Source of the DNA: Plenodomus lindquistii
Lineage: Eukaryota > Ascomycota > Dothideomycetes > Pleosporales > Leptosphaeriaceae
NCBI GenBank assembly: GCA_025504975.1
Contig: JANUWI010000019.1
Span: forward strand, 434,001-498,000
Direction of reading: 5' to 3'
Length of the DNA stretch: 64,000 nt
Shown here: one piece after another, positions 53,048-64,000 of the stretch
Position numbering within the stretch: position 1 is the stretch's first letter
Layout of the letters: each line of letters begins with the position of its first letter
The notes under the pieces: generated by a model
Seen by the model: only the letters and a program-made list of their open reading frames with translations
What the model was told of the DNA's origin: nothing
Databases searched by the model: none
Program-made: the position numbers and the translations under genes

Positions 53048-55039
53048 CTATTTCGCGAGGAACTTTTGGAACGCTTCTTGCTCAATCACAACGTTGCCCA
53101 CACTCCTCAGCTTCTTCCTGCCCGCCTTTTGCTTCTCCAACAACTTCCTGCGTCGACTGAGATCACTAGCGTGCAGTTTCGCCAGCACATCCTTGCGATA
53201 TGGCTTGATGGTGGCCCGAGCGACGATGCGTTTCCCAGTTGTACCCGTAGCTGCTTGAATGATGACCTCGAACATTTGTCGCTCGACGTGATCTTTGAAC
53301 TTCTCCACCCACATGCGTCCTATCTTGTCGATTTGTGAAGTATGCATGACGCGCGATACTGCATCCACGGGTACACCGTTGACCAGTAAGTTCAGCTTGA
53401 CAATGGACGACTTGCGAAAGCCTGCATCTTCGTAGTCAAGGGACGCGTAGCCCTTGGTGGCGCCCTTCAGTTTGCCGAAGAAGTCGTCGACGAGATGAGA
53501 CAGCGGAATGTCGTATTTCAGGATGACCTGAGTGGCAGTGAAGAAGGTGAGCTCCTTCTGCTCACCACGATTAGACTCGCAGAGTTTGATGACATCGCCA
53601 AGGTAATCTCCAGGCAGAGTTATGGTGGCTGCCACGTATGGCTCGTGCACTTCTTGGACTTTGAAATGCGCCTCGTCTTGATCTGGAAACTCGTTGGGGT
53701 TCGTGATGATCGAGCTTGTGCCGTCTCTCCACACGACTTTGAAAGGTACAGATGGAGGCGTAATGATGATGTTCGCCCCGTGCTCTTGGCGCAGGCGGTC
53801 CTCGAAGACCGAGCAATGCAGTGTACCCAGGAAGCCCAATCGCCAGCCAGCACCTAAGGCATCGGAGGATTCCTTCTGCAATGTGACGCTACGATCGTTC
53901 AAAATAATCTGCTCAATGCTGTCCTCCAGATGCTCATGGTTGTCTTGATCTGTGGGGAACGCTGCGACGAAGACCATACTCTTGGGCTCTTCAAACCCAG
54001 GGTATGGTTCGACCAGCTTCTCCGAGCCGACTGTGGTGTAAGTGTCACCCACCTTGGCTTCTTGCGACCTCTTCATGCCTGGATTGAAGTGGATGTACCC
54101 CACCTGTCCGGCCTTCAAAACAGTCTGCGGTGTTTGATCGGGATACATGATGCCGACCTCACCGATGATGTACTTCAGTCCTGTCGCAAATGATCGCACG
54201 GTGTCTCCGGGTCGCACCGTGCCGTCGAAGATGCGCACCAGCAGTATGACGCCTTTGTATACATCGTACCACGAGTCGACCAGAAGCATGCGTAGAGGAC
54301 CACTCAGGTTGCCGACTGGGTGTGGTATCTTGTCGACTACCGTTGGCAACAGCGATGCAACGTTCAGTCCTGTCTTTGCGGACACAAGTACCGCGTCCTC
54401 TGGATCCAGCTCGAATGTATCCTTCATCTGCTCAAGAACGCGGGGCGAATCGGCGTGGGGTAGGTCGACTTTGTTCAAGACTGGCACAAGAGTCAAGCCT
54501 TGCGAGAAGGCGAGATAGAAATTGGCGACTGTCTGAGCCTGCACGCCCTGACTGGCATCCACCAGCAGTAGTGCTCCACCACAACTGGCGTAACTTCTCG
54601 ACACCTCGGCACGGAAGTCGACGTGACCAGGAGTGTCCACCAGGTGAAGGAGGTAGTCTTGTCCCTCATGGTTGTATATCATGGAGCATGTCTGTGCCTT
54701 GACGGTGATGCCCCGTTCTCTTTCCACGTCCAGCTTGTCGAGGATCTGCTTGTTGCCGCCCGGCTGGATAGTGCCCGTGATCTCGAGCAGGCGGTCCGAC
54801 AGCGTCGATTTGCCATGGTCCACGTGCGCTACGATGCAGAAGTTGCGGTATCGTTCGATGGGGATTTCGGCGATGCGTTTCTCCAGTTCACCCTGGGGGC
54901 GGAATGCTTGCGCATAGCTCCTGCCCAAAGCTGGGAGACGCTCAAGGGCGGGGAAGGCGCGAGGGAAGCCATTGGGCCGTATAGAGGGCGTCCGCCAGGC
55001 CTGCAGAAGGCTGCGCGCAGTTCGAACGCATGATCGCAT
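53048..55039 (-). CDS. GUF1: Mitochondrial translation GTPase GUF1 (LepA/EF4)
   Basis: A single exon from ATG 55039 gives 663 residues; the frame is open further upstream, but this ATG starts an Arg-rich, acid-poor stretch (MRSCVRTARSLLQAWRT) typical of a mitochondrial presequence. GTPase motifs: AHVDHGKST (71-79), RGIT, DTPGHVDF, NKVDLPHAD and SAKTG. LepA-specific features follow: WYDVYKGVILLVR, the SDALGAGWRLGFLG block and a basic C-terminal domain ending EAFQKFLAK, with ASDLSRRRKLLEKQKAGRK. It is a matrix ribosome-associated elongation factor that supports mitochondrial protein synthesis under stress. It diverges from MAD2 across a 391-bp shared promoter. Confidence 0.96.
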   Translation of the reverse strand: MRSCVRTARSLLQAWRTPSIRPNGFPRAFPALERLPALGRSYAQAFRPQGELEKRIAEIPIERYRNFCIVAHVDHGKSTLSDRLLEITGTIQPGGNKQILDKLDVERERGITVKAQTCSMIYNHEGQDYLLHLVDTPGHVDFRAEVSRSYASCGGALLLVDASQGVQAQTVANFYLAFSQGLTLVPVLNKVDLPHADSPRVLEQMKDTFELDPEDAVLVSAKTGLNVASLLPTVVDKIPHPVGNLSGPLRMLLVDSWYDVYKGVILLVRIFDGTVRPGDTVRSFATGLKYIIGEVGIMYPDQTPQTVLKAGQVGYIHFNPGMKRSQEAKVGDTYTTVGSEKLVEPYPGFEEPKSMVFVAAFPTDQDNHEHLEDSIEQIILNDRSVTLQKESSDALGAGWRLGFLGTLHCSVFEDRLRQEHGANIIITPPSVPFKVVWRDGTSSIITNPNEFPDQDEAHFKVQEVHEPYVAATITLPGDYLGDVIKLCESNRGEQKELTFFTATQVILKYDIPLSHLVDDFFGKLKGATKGYASLDYEDAGFRKSSIVKLNLLVNGVPVDAVSRVMHTSQIDKIGRMWVEKFKDHVERQMFEVIIQAATGTTGKRIVARATIKPYRKDVLAKLHASDLSRRRKLLEKQKAGRKKLRSVGNVVIEQEAFQKFLAK

Positions 55040-55430
55040 GAGTGAGCATGAGATCGATGAGTGAATGGCTGCTGCCCAGGATGGAGGAGCGCGTTCAGGA
55101 CTTTTCTCCAAGTTCGCCTCGCCTGGCCTCGCCTTATCTAATCGGGCATGTCGGCGGTTCCTGCACCTACACCGACGGACCCACCCACCACCACCAACTC
55201 TCCCCATTCCACCCACATCGCTCTAGGCTTATTCAGGGCTGACTGCTGCTGTTTGTCTGCAATAACTACTCCTTCAGATCACTTCTGTAACAGCTTCAAC
55301 GAACATTGCCCAAGTTGCGTATTTCTGCCTCACGTTACCAATCGCAGTTGCCCTGTCAACACGCAAAATAAACAGACTTTCCGCTTCCCTCCACAGCCAC
55401 CTGGAACCAACAGAGGACACAAGTGCAACC
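55040..55430. promoter_or_regulatory. Shared divergent promoter of GUF1 and MAD2
   Basis: 391 bp between two start codons reading apart. It includes a TTATCT (GATA-factor type) sequence at about 55134 and C/A-rich leaders on both sides. Regulation is not established. Confidence 0.4.
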
Positions 55431-56446
55431 ATGTCCGCCCCCAAAACCTCATCAAAGTCCAAGTCTACCAAATCTTCCAAGTCCTCAAAGAGCGATGCGT
55501 CCAAGGTCTACAAGCTGGCCTTGAAAGGCTCATCCAAAGTCGTGAACGAGTTCGTGAGTGTTTCCGTCGTGAAGTGCAGGACACGTGCTGATTGGTGCAG
55601 TTTGAGTACTCCATCAATACAATTCTGTGAGAATTTCAAAAGAAGGATGATGGTATGACGACCAATCTCTAATCGCACACAGCTTTCAACGAGGCGTGTA
55701 CCCTGCAGAGGACTTCACAGCGTAAGCCACCCATGTAACACTACGCTTACTACCCTCTAACGACAACGCAGAGTCAAAAAGTATGGCTTGACAATGATGG
55801 TCACTGCGGATGACCAGGTCAAGGCATACATCAAGAAGATCATGTCACAACTCAAGGAGTGGATGTATGGCGGCAAGATCTCCAAGCTTGTCATCGTCAT
55901 CACAAGCAAAGAAACTGGCGAGCATGTGGAACGGTGGCAGTTTGACGTAAGCGAAGCCATGAAACAACGTTGCCATGTCTGACGTGTGGCAGGTCCAAAT
56001 TTTTGGCAAAAACGCCCCATCAAAAGCCTCAAAGAAAGCAGGCGACCAAGAGAATGCAGCTCCAGAGTAGGTGCAACCATGCGACGATTCGTGTCGTAGC
56101 TAATGGTCTTGAACTAGGTCAAGCGAGGCCCAGGAAGAAAAGACCGAAGCCGAGATCCAATCTGAGATTCAGGCCGTGTTTCGACAAATAACCGCATCTG
56201 TGACGTTCCTACCCATGTTGGATGGCAATTGCACATTCAACGTGCTCGTCTATGCAGATGCAGATTCCGATGTTCCAATGGAGTGGGGTGATAGTGACGC
56301 AAAGGAGATCACAAATGGCGAAAAGGTTCAGCTGAGAAACTTCAGTACGAGCAGCCATCGAGTGGACACGCTCGTCAGTTACAGGTAAGTCGCTATCACT
56401 CTTGACCTCTCTCCGATGTGCTGACAGTGGGAGGCTTGGTGACTAG
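55431..56446 (+). CDS. MAD2: Spindle assembly checkpoint protein MAD2
   Basis: Seven exons: 55431-55553, 55601-55626, 55683-55721, 55772-55946, 55993-56066, 56118-56384 and 56434-56446, 238 residues. Introns are 46-56 bp and phases all agree. The HORMA domain is clear: KGSSKVVNEFFEYSINTILF, QRGVYPAEDF, VKKYGLTMMVT, VKAYIKKIMSQLKEW, LVIVITSKETGEHVERWQFD, then the safety-belt region ending SSHRVDTLVSYRLGD. MAD2 binds MAD1 and CDC20 at unattached kinetochores to inhibit the APC/C. The first 25 residues are a Ser/Lys-rich extension. The last small exon is inferred: the preceding GTAAGT donor is strong and the acceptor GGGAG restores a normal C-terminus; without splicing, the protein would stop at VSYR. 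A Glu-rich insert lies near residues 150-165. Confidence 0.93.
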
Positions 56447-57731
56447 GTACACACCGCTCCAGATTTTCTGGCGCTGCTCGATCGAATATCGCAGCACTAT
56501 ACTCCTGTGTGCCTGCAAGCCAGATACGGCAAATGGTAGTTTTTATGGCGTCCTATGCAACATGCTAGTTCCGACTATGCATTTTCAATGCTTGAAGTAA
56601 TCGAACTCCTGATACCCGGCATGGCAGTCCTGCATTATGTAGCAAGGCGCATTACAATACCACAACCATACTCATTCGCTTAACATTCGAATGATTTAGC
56701 GATCGCGTGTCGCCACAGAACAACAGCATTCGATCTTACCACGTACTGAGCTTAAGAGATGGGCCACGACAATAATACTATGATTGATTGATGAGGCGAA
56801 TTGAGCCTGACTCATCGCTTCTATACTTCGTGAATATGTGGGGTCCGACGGTTGCGGGCCATACTGATTGTGTGAACAGCTTTCACACCAAAATGACCGA
56901 CGCCACAACCGTACCACCTCCATGCGAACAGCTTATCTTAGGTATCGGCTGTTCCTACCATCGTGTAGCTTGTGCAACGTTGCAAGCTACCTGATTGCAC
57001 ATCGAGCGGCTCCTACCGAGCAACACGACATCCCGAGCCTCTCATTACACGACAAGATCGAATGAGGAGGACTAGTGTCTCGGAACACTTTCCATACCTT
57101 CGTACATTCAATGCACAATCACACTTACAAGAGCTTGCGAACTTTGGCGTTGAGGTAACGCTCGTGGTATGGTACATACAAGTTTATTGGACAGTTCTCT
57201 AATTTCGCAATCTAGGAAAACACGACAGAAAAACATGCCGTGCACCGTTTATTGGCAGAACGTCTACGTTACCTCATTGCACAGAATAGCCTCATGAGCC
57301 CAAAAAAGATATCGAGATGGCACGTACTACAAAGCATTGCGAACACGATGTACGCGACCTTCCAACCCGCCAGGGGAACCATGGGAAGTTGCTAGTATAT
57401 CGCCATTCCGTGAGCGCCTATCAATGTTGGAAATGCGACCTGATTGGGACCCTAGTTGTGGCTGTATTGGTGCGAAGAGACAATTCACACTCAGACCGAC
57501 TCGATGTTCGATCATGAGCAGATATGGGACTCCTGGGGTGTTGCTTACACATGTCGTACTGTTAGCCTGTACGTGTCCGCTGTGGTGGTATGGGTTGGCC
57601 TGACACATCCTTTTGTGGCCGGCTGTACTCAAATAACGTTTTGATCGTCTGGATTTTTTGGGCATCCCATTGTGATTGCTGCACGCATAACTTTCGAGTT
57701 TACATACAGATCTGATCTAGTCAAGACGAGA
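56447..57731. other. Intergenic stretch, no gene seen
   Basis: 1.3 kb between MAD2 and the glycosyltransferase gene, both on the plus strand. Open frames are short; nothing recognisable. Confidence 0.5.
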
Positions 57732-60694
57732 ATGCGTCTCTTTTCCAGACCAAAGACAAAAGAAGACGGTTGGATCCACACATCATCCGAGGAGCCACCA
57801 GAGAAAGAATCAGTCGACCATCAGCCACCGCCGTCAGACCCCCTGATACACCCACTTACCCCTGGGACTACAATCTCTTCAGATAGCCCTATCCCGCCAC
57901 TTCCTCATGGACACAGCGCTATTAGCAGTCATAATTCCCACAATGGCCACTCTACTCATGACGAATGTGAAGACGTGTCCAGCAGTGCTGGCTCAGACAC
58001 GATCAGGGACATCAAGTGCGATATTTTGGCAAATTGGTTGCATACCAAGCAAGAGGAGAAGATTTGGACCACTAATGTCGCAGGTGAAGGTGTCTTTGTC
58101 AAGAGGTCAAAGGGTCATTATGCATATGCTCCCCAGCATATTGTTGCGGATGGCAGCAATCTATACGAGTCGATCGTTCAGATGAACATTAGGGCAAGCA
58201 TCTTGTCTTTCAAAGCGCGATCGTGGAGAGTTGACTGACTTTGGTTAGTGCGCCATGACGGTCAACATTAGCGTCATCAGATATGTGCTTCAGCGGACCG
58301 ACGTTCCTTACGTACAGATCCGGTCAGGTCTACGCTTGCAAGTTGTTCCTGACTTCGAATCGCTGTTGCATTGTCAAAGAGGCCAGTCTGCGTCATTTGT
58401 CGCGTCACATCAACTCCTGGTTGTCTGGCAAGACGATCCAAAACTTCTCTTGGAGCGTGCGGAAGTCATCATCAACTCACTCATGCGGATGATGTGTGGT
58501 GACAAGTATGGCTCCCCCGAAGATGGCGAACTCGACGAAATTACCGGAAAGACCGCCTGGAGCGGCATGACGGAGTACAAGGATACGCTGGGCCCAAGCG
58601 AGGCAACAGAAGAAGATCCTCGGAAGCTCAAACTATGGCAATCTATATATACTGGTATATCGATCATGCTAATGACGACTTGCATCGGTACTGGCTTCAG
58701 ACAAGTCGCTATCGAGCATATACAAGATCCGAATTGGTTACGCATGCTCTTCGTGCTTGCAGTGCCGGCGCAAGTATGGCTTTCTTTGGTATGCGTGTCT
58801 CCTATTAGCCTTGTCGCACACTGCTGATGGGGGTAGTTCTTCTTTCAAGCTATCGTAGGCAATATCGCACAAATAGCGGGACCGACAGATCAGATGAAAG
58901 AGAACAGCAGATACTACTCTGGCAAAGCACCCCGTCGACTGCATCGCGATGCGTATGGGAGGAGCTTACCGCATGTAACAATACAGATGCCAGTGTACCG
59001 GGAGGGCCTGCAAGCCGTGATTGAGCCAACCGTACGATCGATCAAAGACGCGATCTCCACGTACGAGCTGCAGGGTGGAACTGCCAACCTTTTCGTGAAC
59101 GATGACGGTAGTAGGTCATGTATTCCCGATGGGGGTACCATAAATGCTAATACCTCATTAGTGCAACTCATCTCAGACGACGAAGCAAGAGAGCGGCAAG
59201 AATTCTACGAAGAGAACACCATTGGGTGGGTCGCACGACCGCGACACAATCCAGATCTCAAACATGGACCTAAGCGATTTTTCCGCCGAGGCAAGTTCAA
59301 GAAAGCATCGAACATGAACTACGCTCTCCGGCTCAGCGTCAGAGTGGAGGAGCTTTTAGCACAGGTGGAACGCCACGAAGCATGGAACCAGATGGACGAA
59401 ACCACTGCATACACAAAAGCTCTCGAGACGGCCGTAGCGGAGCGCGAGGGCGAAGCATGGGTAGATGGTAATATCCGTATTGGGGATTACATCCTATTGA
59501 TCGACTCTGACACACGTGTACCAAGCGATTGCCTCCTCGAAGCAGTCAGCGAGATGACTATCAGCCCGCAAGTCGCCATTTTGCAGTACTCATCTGGCGT
59601 CATGAACGTCACGGATAATTTCTTCGAGAAAGGCATCACCTTCTTCACCAATATGATCTACACCATGATCCGATTCGCAGTTGCCGGTGGGGATGTTGCG
59701 CCATTTGTTGGTCATAATGCTGTACTTCGATGGTCCGCACTGCAAGAGATTGCATATGAGTGCAAGCACGATAAGTATGAAAAGTACTGGTCGGAAGAGA
59801 CCGTTTCGGAGGACTTCGACATGTCTCTTCGACTCCAAGCTGAGGGCTACATTGTGCGATTGGGCGCTTACAAGAAAGATGGGTACAAAGAAGGCGTTTC
59901 GCTCACGGTCTACGACGAGCTCGCTCGATGGGAGAAGTATGCCCAGATCCAGGATCTCAACTTCTCAAAATCACGTGCTAACACCTCCAAGATACGCATA
60001 CGGCTGCAACGAGCTAATCTTCCACCCGCTCAAACACTGGCTCACCAGAGGCCCAGTCACGCCCCTCTTCCGCACCTTCCTCTGCTCCAACATGCCGCTC
60101 GCCTCCAAAATCACAATCATGGCCTACATCGGCACCTACTACGCCATCGGCTCCGCCTGGCTCCTCACGCTACTAAACTACTTCCTCATCGGCTTCTTCA
60201 ACGGCGTACTCGACCACTTCTACACGCAATCCTTCCGCGTATACTTTGCGCTAATCTTCGTCTTCACCATCATGGGCAACTTCGCCCTCGCCGTCCTACG
60301 ATACCGCATCGAGGAAAAAGGCCTAATCGCCGGGCTACTGGAGAATCTGAAATGGATTCCCCTCCTCACAGTCTTCCTCGGCGGTGTATCACTGCATGTC
60401 AGCCAAGCGCTTATCTGCCACTTCCTCAGTATCGACATGGAGTGGGGTGCTACGACCAAGGAACACACAGACGTCAGTTTCTACCAGGCGATCAAAGATG
60501 TGGGAAGGAAGTTCCGCTGGAGTTTTGCATTTTGCTTTGTGATGGTCGGGGTTATGCTGGCGCTGAGATATGCGGTTGGTGAGGAGTGGAGGATTGTGGA
60601 GTTGGTGGCTTGGTGGCCGATGTTGACGATTGTGGTTAACCATGCGTTGTTGCCCGTGGTTTTGAATCCGCAGCTCATGACTTGTAAGTGGTAG
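57732..60694 (+). CDS. GT2: Type 2 glycosyltransferase (GT2 family, hyphal-growth type)
   Basis: Five exons (57732-58193, 58249-58788, 58837-59110, 59162-59936, 59992-60694) give 917 residues. Intron 1 uses a GC donor (GCAAGC); intron 3 (51 bp) is in frame without stops, but its removal gives the family motif NDDGM. Catalytic GT2 features: VTIQMPVYREGLQ, NLFVNDDGM, LLIDSDTRVP (DxD, about 540-542), VSEDFDMSL (ED motif, about 642-645) and ELARWEKYAYG. The N-terminus is hydrophilic; membrane helices occur at about 300-345 and in the C-terminal 220 residues (LLTLLNYFLIGFF, VYFALIFVFTIMGNF, FAFCFVMVGVMLAL). Family knowledge: the Zymoseptoria and Fusarium homologues are needed for hyphal extension on solid surfaces and virulence. 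The polymer made is not known. Confidence 0.93.
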
Positions 60695-61194
60695 GTTGGG
60701 GTGGGAAGCTGGGATTTAGGAGGGATGTTTTACTTTGGAGTTGGGCGGGAGGTTTGTCATATGTTTCGTAATTATAATGATATATGCTCTTTTGTCGAAA
60801 ACGTGTCATATTAGATCTACGGATTGAAGCAGTGGCACAGAAGATGAAGTCGCGACGTTCATCGCACGCTTTTGCATAATGCTGTCTGACCTTGTTCAAT
60901 CCGCTAGCAACATGCCAGATTTGGCGTCTCTCGCATATGTTGCCACGCGCCCTAAGTGACGAGAGGGCGTATAGACCCTACTCAACAGCCATTGCATGCT
61001 CCCTGGGGTCATGTATCATATCTCGAGATCAAGGTTTGAGACAAAACGCACCACCACTACTAGTTGTCTCACTCCTCCACCCACCACATCCAGACTGCCC
61101 CTACACATCTTCAACCTTACTTAATATCACATAATCTCATTGCTGAGCGCACTAGATACCTCCTTCCATCGTCCATATCTTACACACGCAGACT
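60695..61194. other. Intergenic stretch
   Basis: 500 bp between the glycosyltransferase stop and a small hypothetical gene; C/A-rich leader-like sequence at 61060-61190. No gene seen. Confidence 0.5.
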
Positions 61195-61572
61195 ATGCTC
61201 CGCCACTTCTACACGGTAATGAAACCCAGACTCCCTCATGCACACCGCAGGCCGCTCCCCCACCCACCCTTCGCAGACCTCCGCTCGGCATCTCACGCCC
61301 ACCGCCGCACACGCAGATACTACCGCCAAAAATCCCGTTGCAAAGGCAGCTGTTGCGCGTTTCATGCGTATCCTCGTGCTGAGGCACGCATACATGGTAA
61401 GAAAGAAGTGTACAGATACATTGCGTCACGGCAGTGGGAAGATGACTTCGCGGTCCGGGAGGTGTATGAGTCTGAGATGGAATGTCTGGATGATGTGGCG
61501 CCGGAAGATACGCAAAAGTCTGCACTGGCGGAGTGGGCTTATGGGTCGGGCTGGGAACGGTTGAAAGAATAA
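61195..61572 (+). CDS. Small basic hypothetical protein (125 residues)
   Basis: An intronless frame starting in the context ACTATGCTCC after an A/C-rich leader. The N-terminal half is Arg/His-rich; the C-terminal half is mixed-charge and more protein-like (YRYIASRQWEDDFAVREVY, WAYGSGWERLKE). An alternative model would start in another frame at 61238 and splice into the same C-terminal part through a GTAAGA donor at about 61397. No family recognised; the C-terminal half is the better supported part. Confidence 0.4.
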   Translation: MLRHFYTVMKPRLPHAHRRPLPHPPFADLRSASHAHRRTRRYYRQKSRCKGSCCAFHAYPRAEARIHGKKEVYRYIASRQWEDDFAVREVYESEMECLDDVAPEDTQKSALAEWAYGSGWERLKE

Positions 61573-61784
61573 GAGGGGGAGTTGGTGGGGACTAGTGGTA
61601 ATGGGGAAGAGAATTGTAAGAGTGGAGACTGAGAGCTGTTGTCTGATGCTGCTATCTCAAGCGTGGGCTGTTTTTAGTGAAGGCAGCAATTCTGAGAAGG
61701 TAGTGTCGTGCGCTGTGAAATACGGTTCGCAGAAGTAGTTCTTACATGCTCTCGCTGTATATGCTACACAATAGGCAATTTCTC

Positions 61785-63572
61785 TCAAACCTCGACCGTC
61801 TTCTCATCAACTCCACTCCTCATATCTTTTTCCGCCGCTCTCCTTCTCTTCCCATCCAACTTCTCCCGATCCTCCCTCATACTTCTAATCAACTGACTCT
61901 TCTCCCTAATCTTACTTCCAAAGAGATAGAAAACCACTGGAATCGGTATCATGGCAAACTCCATCAAACTCAACATGGTCGCACTCCAATGCGGTCCCAT
62001 TGCCGCGTACATGCTCGGCCCAGCAAGCGGCAACGCACCACCCATCACAGACCTCAACACCGTGTTTCCCGCCAACGCACTCGCAGCGTAGATCCCATAA
62101 CTATGCACCAGATAATTATTTGAGTAAATGAACACGCCCGCATTCCCCGCTCCAAACGGCACACCTGCAAGAATCGGCGCAATCCAGTGAACATCCGGTG
62201 TGCAGGTCCAGGCGAAGATCATCTCACCAACCGGTACACACACCGCCGCTATGCACACCACGCTAACCATAGCCTCTGGGTATGGTTTCCCCGTTTCCGG
62301 ATCCTTCTTGTGCGCGTTGATCATGCGGCGAAGTAACGGTTCGCAGGATATCGTCACCACGCCGCCGATACCAATGCCAATGTATCCCAGGCCTACGAGT
62401 CCCGGACCCCAGCCCCGCAGTTCTCCAAACACGATGGGGTACGACACGAAGCAAAGATACAACACGGCGTAGACGAGCGCGATATACACGTCCCAGAAAA
62501 TGCAAATCGGTTCCTTGACCGCCATGCTCAGCGGGCGATACAAGTTCTCGCGGAGAAGGGGCCAGAAGAGTTTCTTGTCATCGTATCGACTGTACCATCG
62601 CTCATCTCCCGTTTCCTTTCTCTTCTTTGCGGATTTTGCGCGCAGAATGGCAGGTGCGTACGTCTCGCCGACTAGTAAAACCATGAACCATGATGTGCCA
62701 GAACCGATCATGACGACCCAGTTTGTCCAGCGCCAGCCGAGTGCTTGGTATACGAAGCCGCCGACCAAGGGACCAATGACGGGGCCGTTCATAGGACCTA
62801 GAGACCAGATTGAAAAAGCGAGCGCGCGGTAGTCGTCGGATATGATGTCAGCGACTGTACCAGGCGCGTTGGAAATCATTGCTGCGCCGGCGATTGCGCC
62901 GAAGAAGCGGAGGACCAGGATTTGAGGGAGGTTGTTGGCGAGGGCGCAAGGAATGATTAATATAGTGAATGCAGCGACGGCGATCAAATACACTGGTCGT
63001 CGTCCGTACATTTCTGACAATGGAGCCATCAGCAGGGAACCTAGCGCCAAACCGAAGAGGTAGGTTGTGACTCCCAAAATGAGAAGGGTTTTGGATTTGA
63101 CGCCGAATGTCTTCATCATTCCTGGAATTCCACTGGTGTAAGAGGTGGAATACATTATAACGACGAGCGTGCTGTAGCTCATGAAGAATATTATCATGGC
63201 CTTTTTGGGTATGGACCAGTCCTGTGGGTTCTCGCCTGAATCATCGAAATCGAGTTCATAGCGGGCATCTTGTGTGGCATTTGTCATGACGGTGGTGAAC
63301 TCCGCAGCGGTTTTGTCGCCGGGACAGGGACACCCGGAGTTGCGACTCCATGTTTGGTGGAGGGAGGGCCGGTCGTGTATGTGGATGGAATCAGAGTCTG
63401 TTGAGGTGTTTGTTACGGAGTGGGAGTCGTGCACTTCTGTGTCGATTTCTTCGACGAGCGTGGGCTTCTCTGAGATGTCAGATGTGTTCGTTGCTCGCGC
63501 TGGTATTGGTGTTGATATCGACGAAGGCCCGATGCGAACCTTCTTGTCCTCGTCGAAGTTGTCGATACCCAT
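61785..63572 (-). CDS. DHA1-type MFS transporter
   Basis: An intronless gene of 595 residues from ATG 63572 (MGIDNFDEDKKVRIG); the frame stays open upstream but without another ATG nearby. A ~130-residue hydrophilic N-terminus leads to DFDDSGENPQDWSIPKKAM, typical just before helix 1 of fungal DHA1 drug:H+ antiporters and polyamine-type carriers. Motif A is APLSEMYGRRPVYL between helices 2 and 3; the helix 5 motif is GPMNGPVIGPLVGGFVYQALGWRWTNW. Twelve helices can be traced, and the tail is basic (KLDGKRRRAAEKD). It likely exports toxic compounds, polyamines or metabolites at the plasma membrane; substrate unknown. Confidence 0.92.
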   Translation of the reverse strand: MGIDNFDEDKKVRIGPSSISTPIPARATNTSDISEKPTLVEEIDTEVHDSHSVTNTSTDSDSIHIHDRPSLHQTWSRNSGCPCPGDKTAAEFTTVMTNATQDARYELDFDDSGENPQDWSIPKKAMIIFFMSYSTLVVIMYSTSYTSGIPGMMKTFGVKSKTLLILGVTTYLFGLALGSLLMAPLSEMYGRRPVYLIAVAAFTILIIPCALANNLPQILVLRFFGAIAGAAMISNAPGTVADIISDDYRALAFSIWSLGPMNGPVIGPLVGGFVYQALGWRWTNWVVMIGSGTSWFMVLLVGETYAPAILRAKSAKKRKETGDERWYSRYDDKKLFWPLLRENLYRPLSMAVKEPICIFWDVYIALVYAVLYLCFVSYPIVFGELRGWGPGLVGLGYIGIGIGGVVTISCEPLLRRMINAHKKDPETGKPYPEAMVSVVCIAAVCVPVGEMIFAWTCTPDVHWIAPILAGVPFGAGNAGVFIYSNNYLVHSYGIYAASALAGNTVLRSVMGGALPLAGPSMYAAMGPHWSATMLSLMEFAMIPIPVVFYLFGSKIREKSQLIRSMREDREKLDGKRRRAAEKDMRSGVDEKTVEV

Positions 63573-64000
63573 GATTATCCTATCAAAAGACGCGCCAAAC
63601 GCTTGTTGCGGTTTCGGCTTGTTCAGATCCCGTTTCTTGCGAAACTCAATTTGCACCGCAATACGAGTTCCTTTACAATAACGGCGGTATTCGCGCGAAC
63701 CTCAAAAACGCACGATGGTCAGATCGGTGGATGCAACAAAGTCATGCCAAACGCACGACGTGCAATAAAGCTTCTACCGTGTCTCCACCCGCAATACAGA
63801 GTCTTTGCATCACGCCTTGCCGCCTTCATCGTGGTCGCGTTGAATAATCAGTGGGGATAACGGTGATAGCGTTCATCGGCCGAGGTTGTCAGTCAGGGTT
63901 GCAGGCGGGGGTTGATTTGCCACCGTGAGGCTGAAGTGGAATGGATCGGCGGGAACCCTCGGCGCGGGTTGTGCCGAGACACTTGGGACGATGTCACGTG
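63573..64000. other. Upstream region of the DHA1 transporter
   Basis: 428 bp to the window edge. No gene or strong motif seen; it ends in CACGTG (63995-64000), an E-box-like hexamer at the very edge. Confidence 0.45.

Noticed and set aside
55040..55216. Upstream extension of GUF1
   Set aside because: Gly/Arg-rich translation of promoter sequence; the mitochondrial presequence starts at ATG 55039 and the normal protein length is reached from there.
57732..63572. Secondary-metabolite or polysaccharide cluster around GT2 and the MFS carrier
   Set aside because: No further biosynthetic genes are present; neighbours are MAD2, GUF1 and hypothetical genes, so co-location is most likely incidental.

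Overview
This is nuclear DNA of a filamentous ascomycete. Coding and non-coding stretches both sit near 50% GC. Most genes carry 45-75 bp introns with GT(A/G)xGT donors, CTAAC/CTGAC branch sites and YAG acceptors. The gene set points to Dothideomycetes, most likely Pleosporales, but that placement is inference from gene types and intron style. No bacterial-type operons, tRNAs, rRNAs or CRISPR arrays were found. About 22 protein genes can be supported, many with exon boundaries fixed by reading frame and family sequence.

Layout. 0-13 kb: a P-loop/HAD fusion cut by the left edge; a 3 kb gene-free stretch with a decayed repeat; a lineage-type hypothetical gene (copy A of a pair); MBF1; a phosphoglycerate-mutase-like enzyme; and translation factor eIF3i. 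13-16.4 kb: an SH3-containing protein, then a small AT-richer island with a cysteine-rich secreted protein gene lying between two 131-bp inverted-repeat (MITE-like) elements and beside further foldbacks. 16.4-24.7 kb: the trifunctional C1-tetrahydrofolate synthase, neutral trehalase and a small hypothetical gene. 24.7-29 kb: a largely empty stretch with C/T-rich and G-rich simple sequence. 29-36 kb: a large coiled-coil protein with a repeated W-x3-Y motif, an MFS carrier and a PY-motif protein. 36-45.7 kb: one giant four-exon gene (3,199 residues) of the DUF3638/DUF3645 family, in which a full set of helicase-like motifs can be read. 48-64 kb: copy B of the hypothetical pair, a sugar transporter with a ~290-residue C-terminal tail, mitochondrial GUF1, spindle-checkpoint MAD2, a type 2 glycosyltransferase of the class needed for hyphal growth on solid surfaces, a small hypothetical gene and a DHA1-type MFS carrier.

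Most genes are unrelated housekeeping functions and do not form a cluster. The parts most worth a second look are the MITE-framed secreted protein, the giant helicase-like protein, the paralogue pair A/B, the periodic coiled-coil protein, and the sugar transporter with a sensor-like tail.
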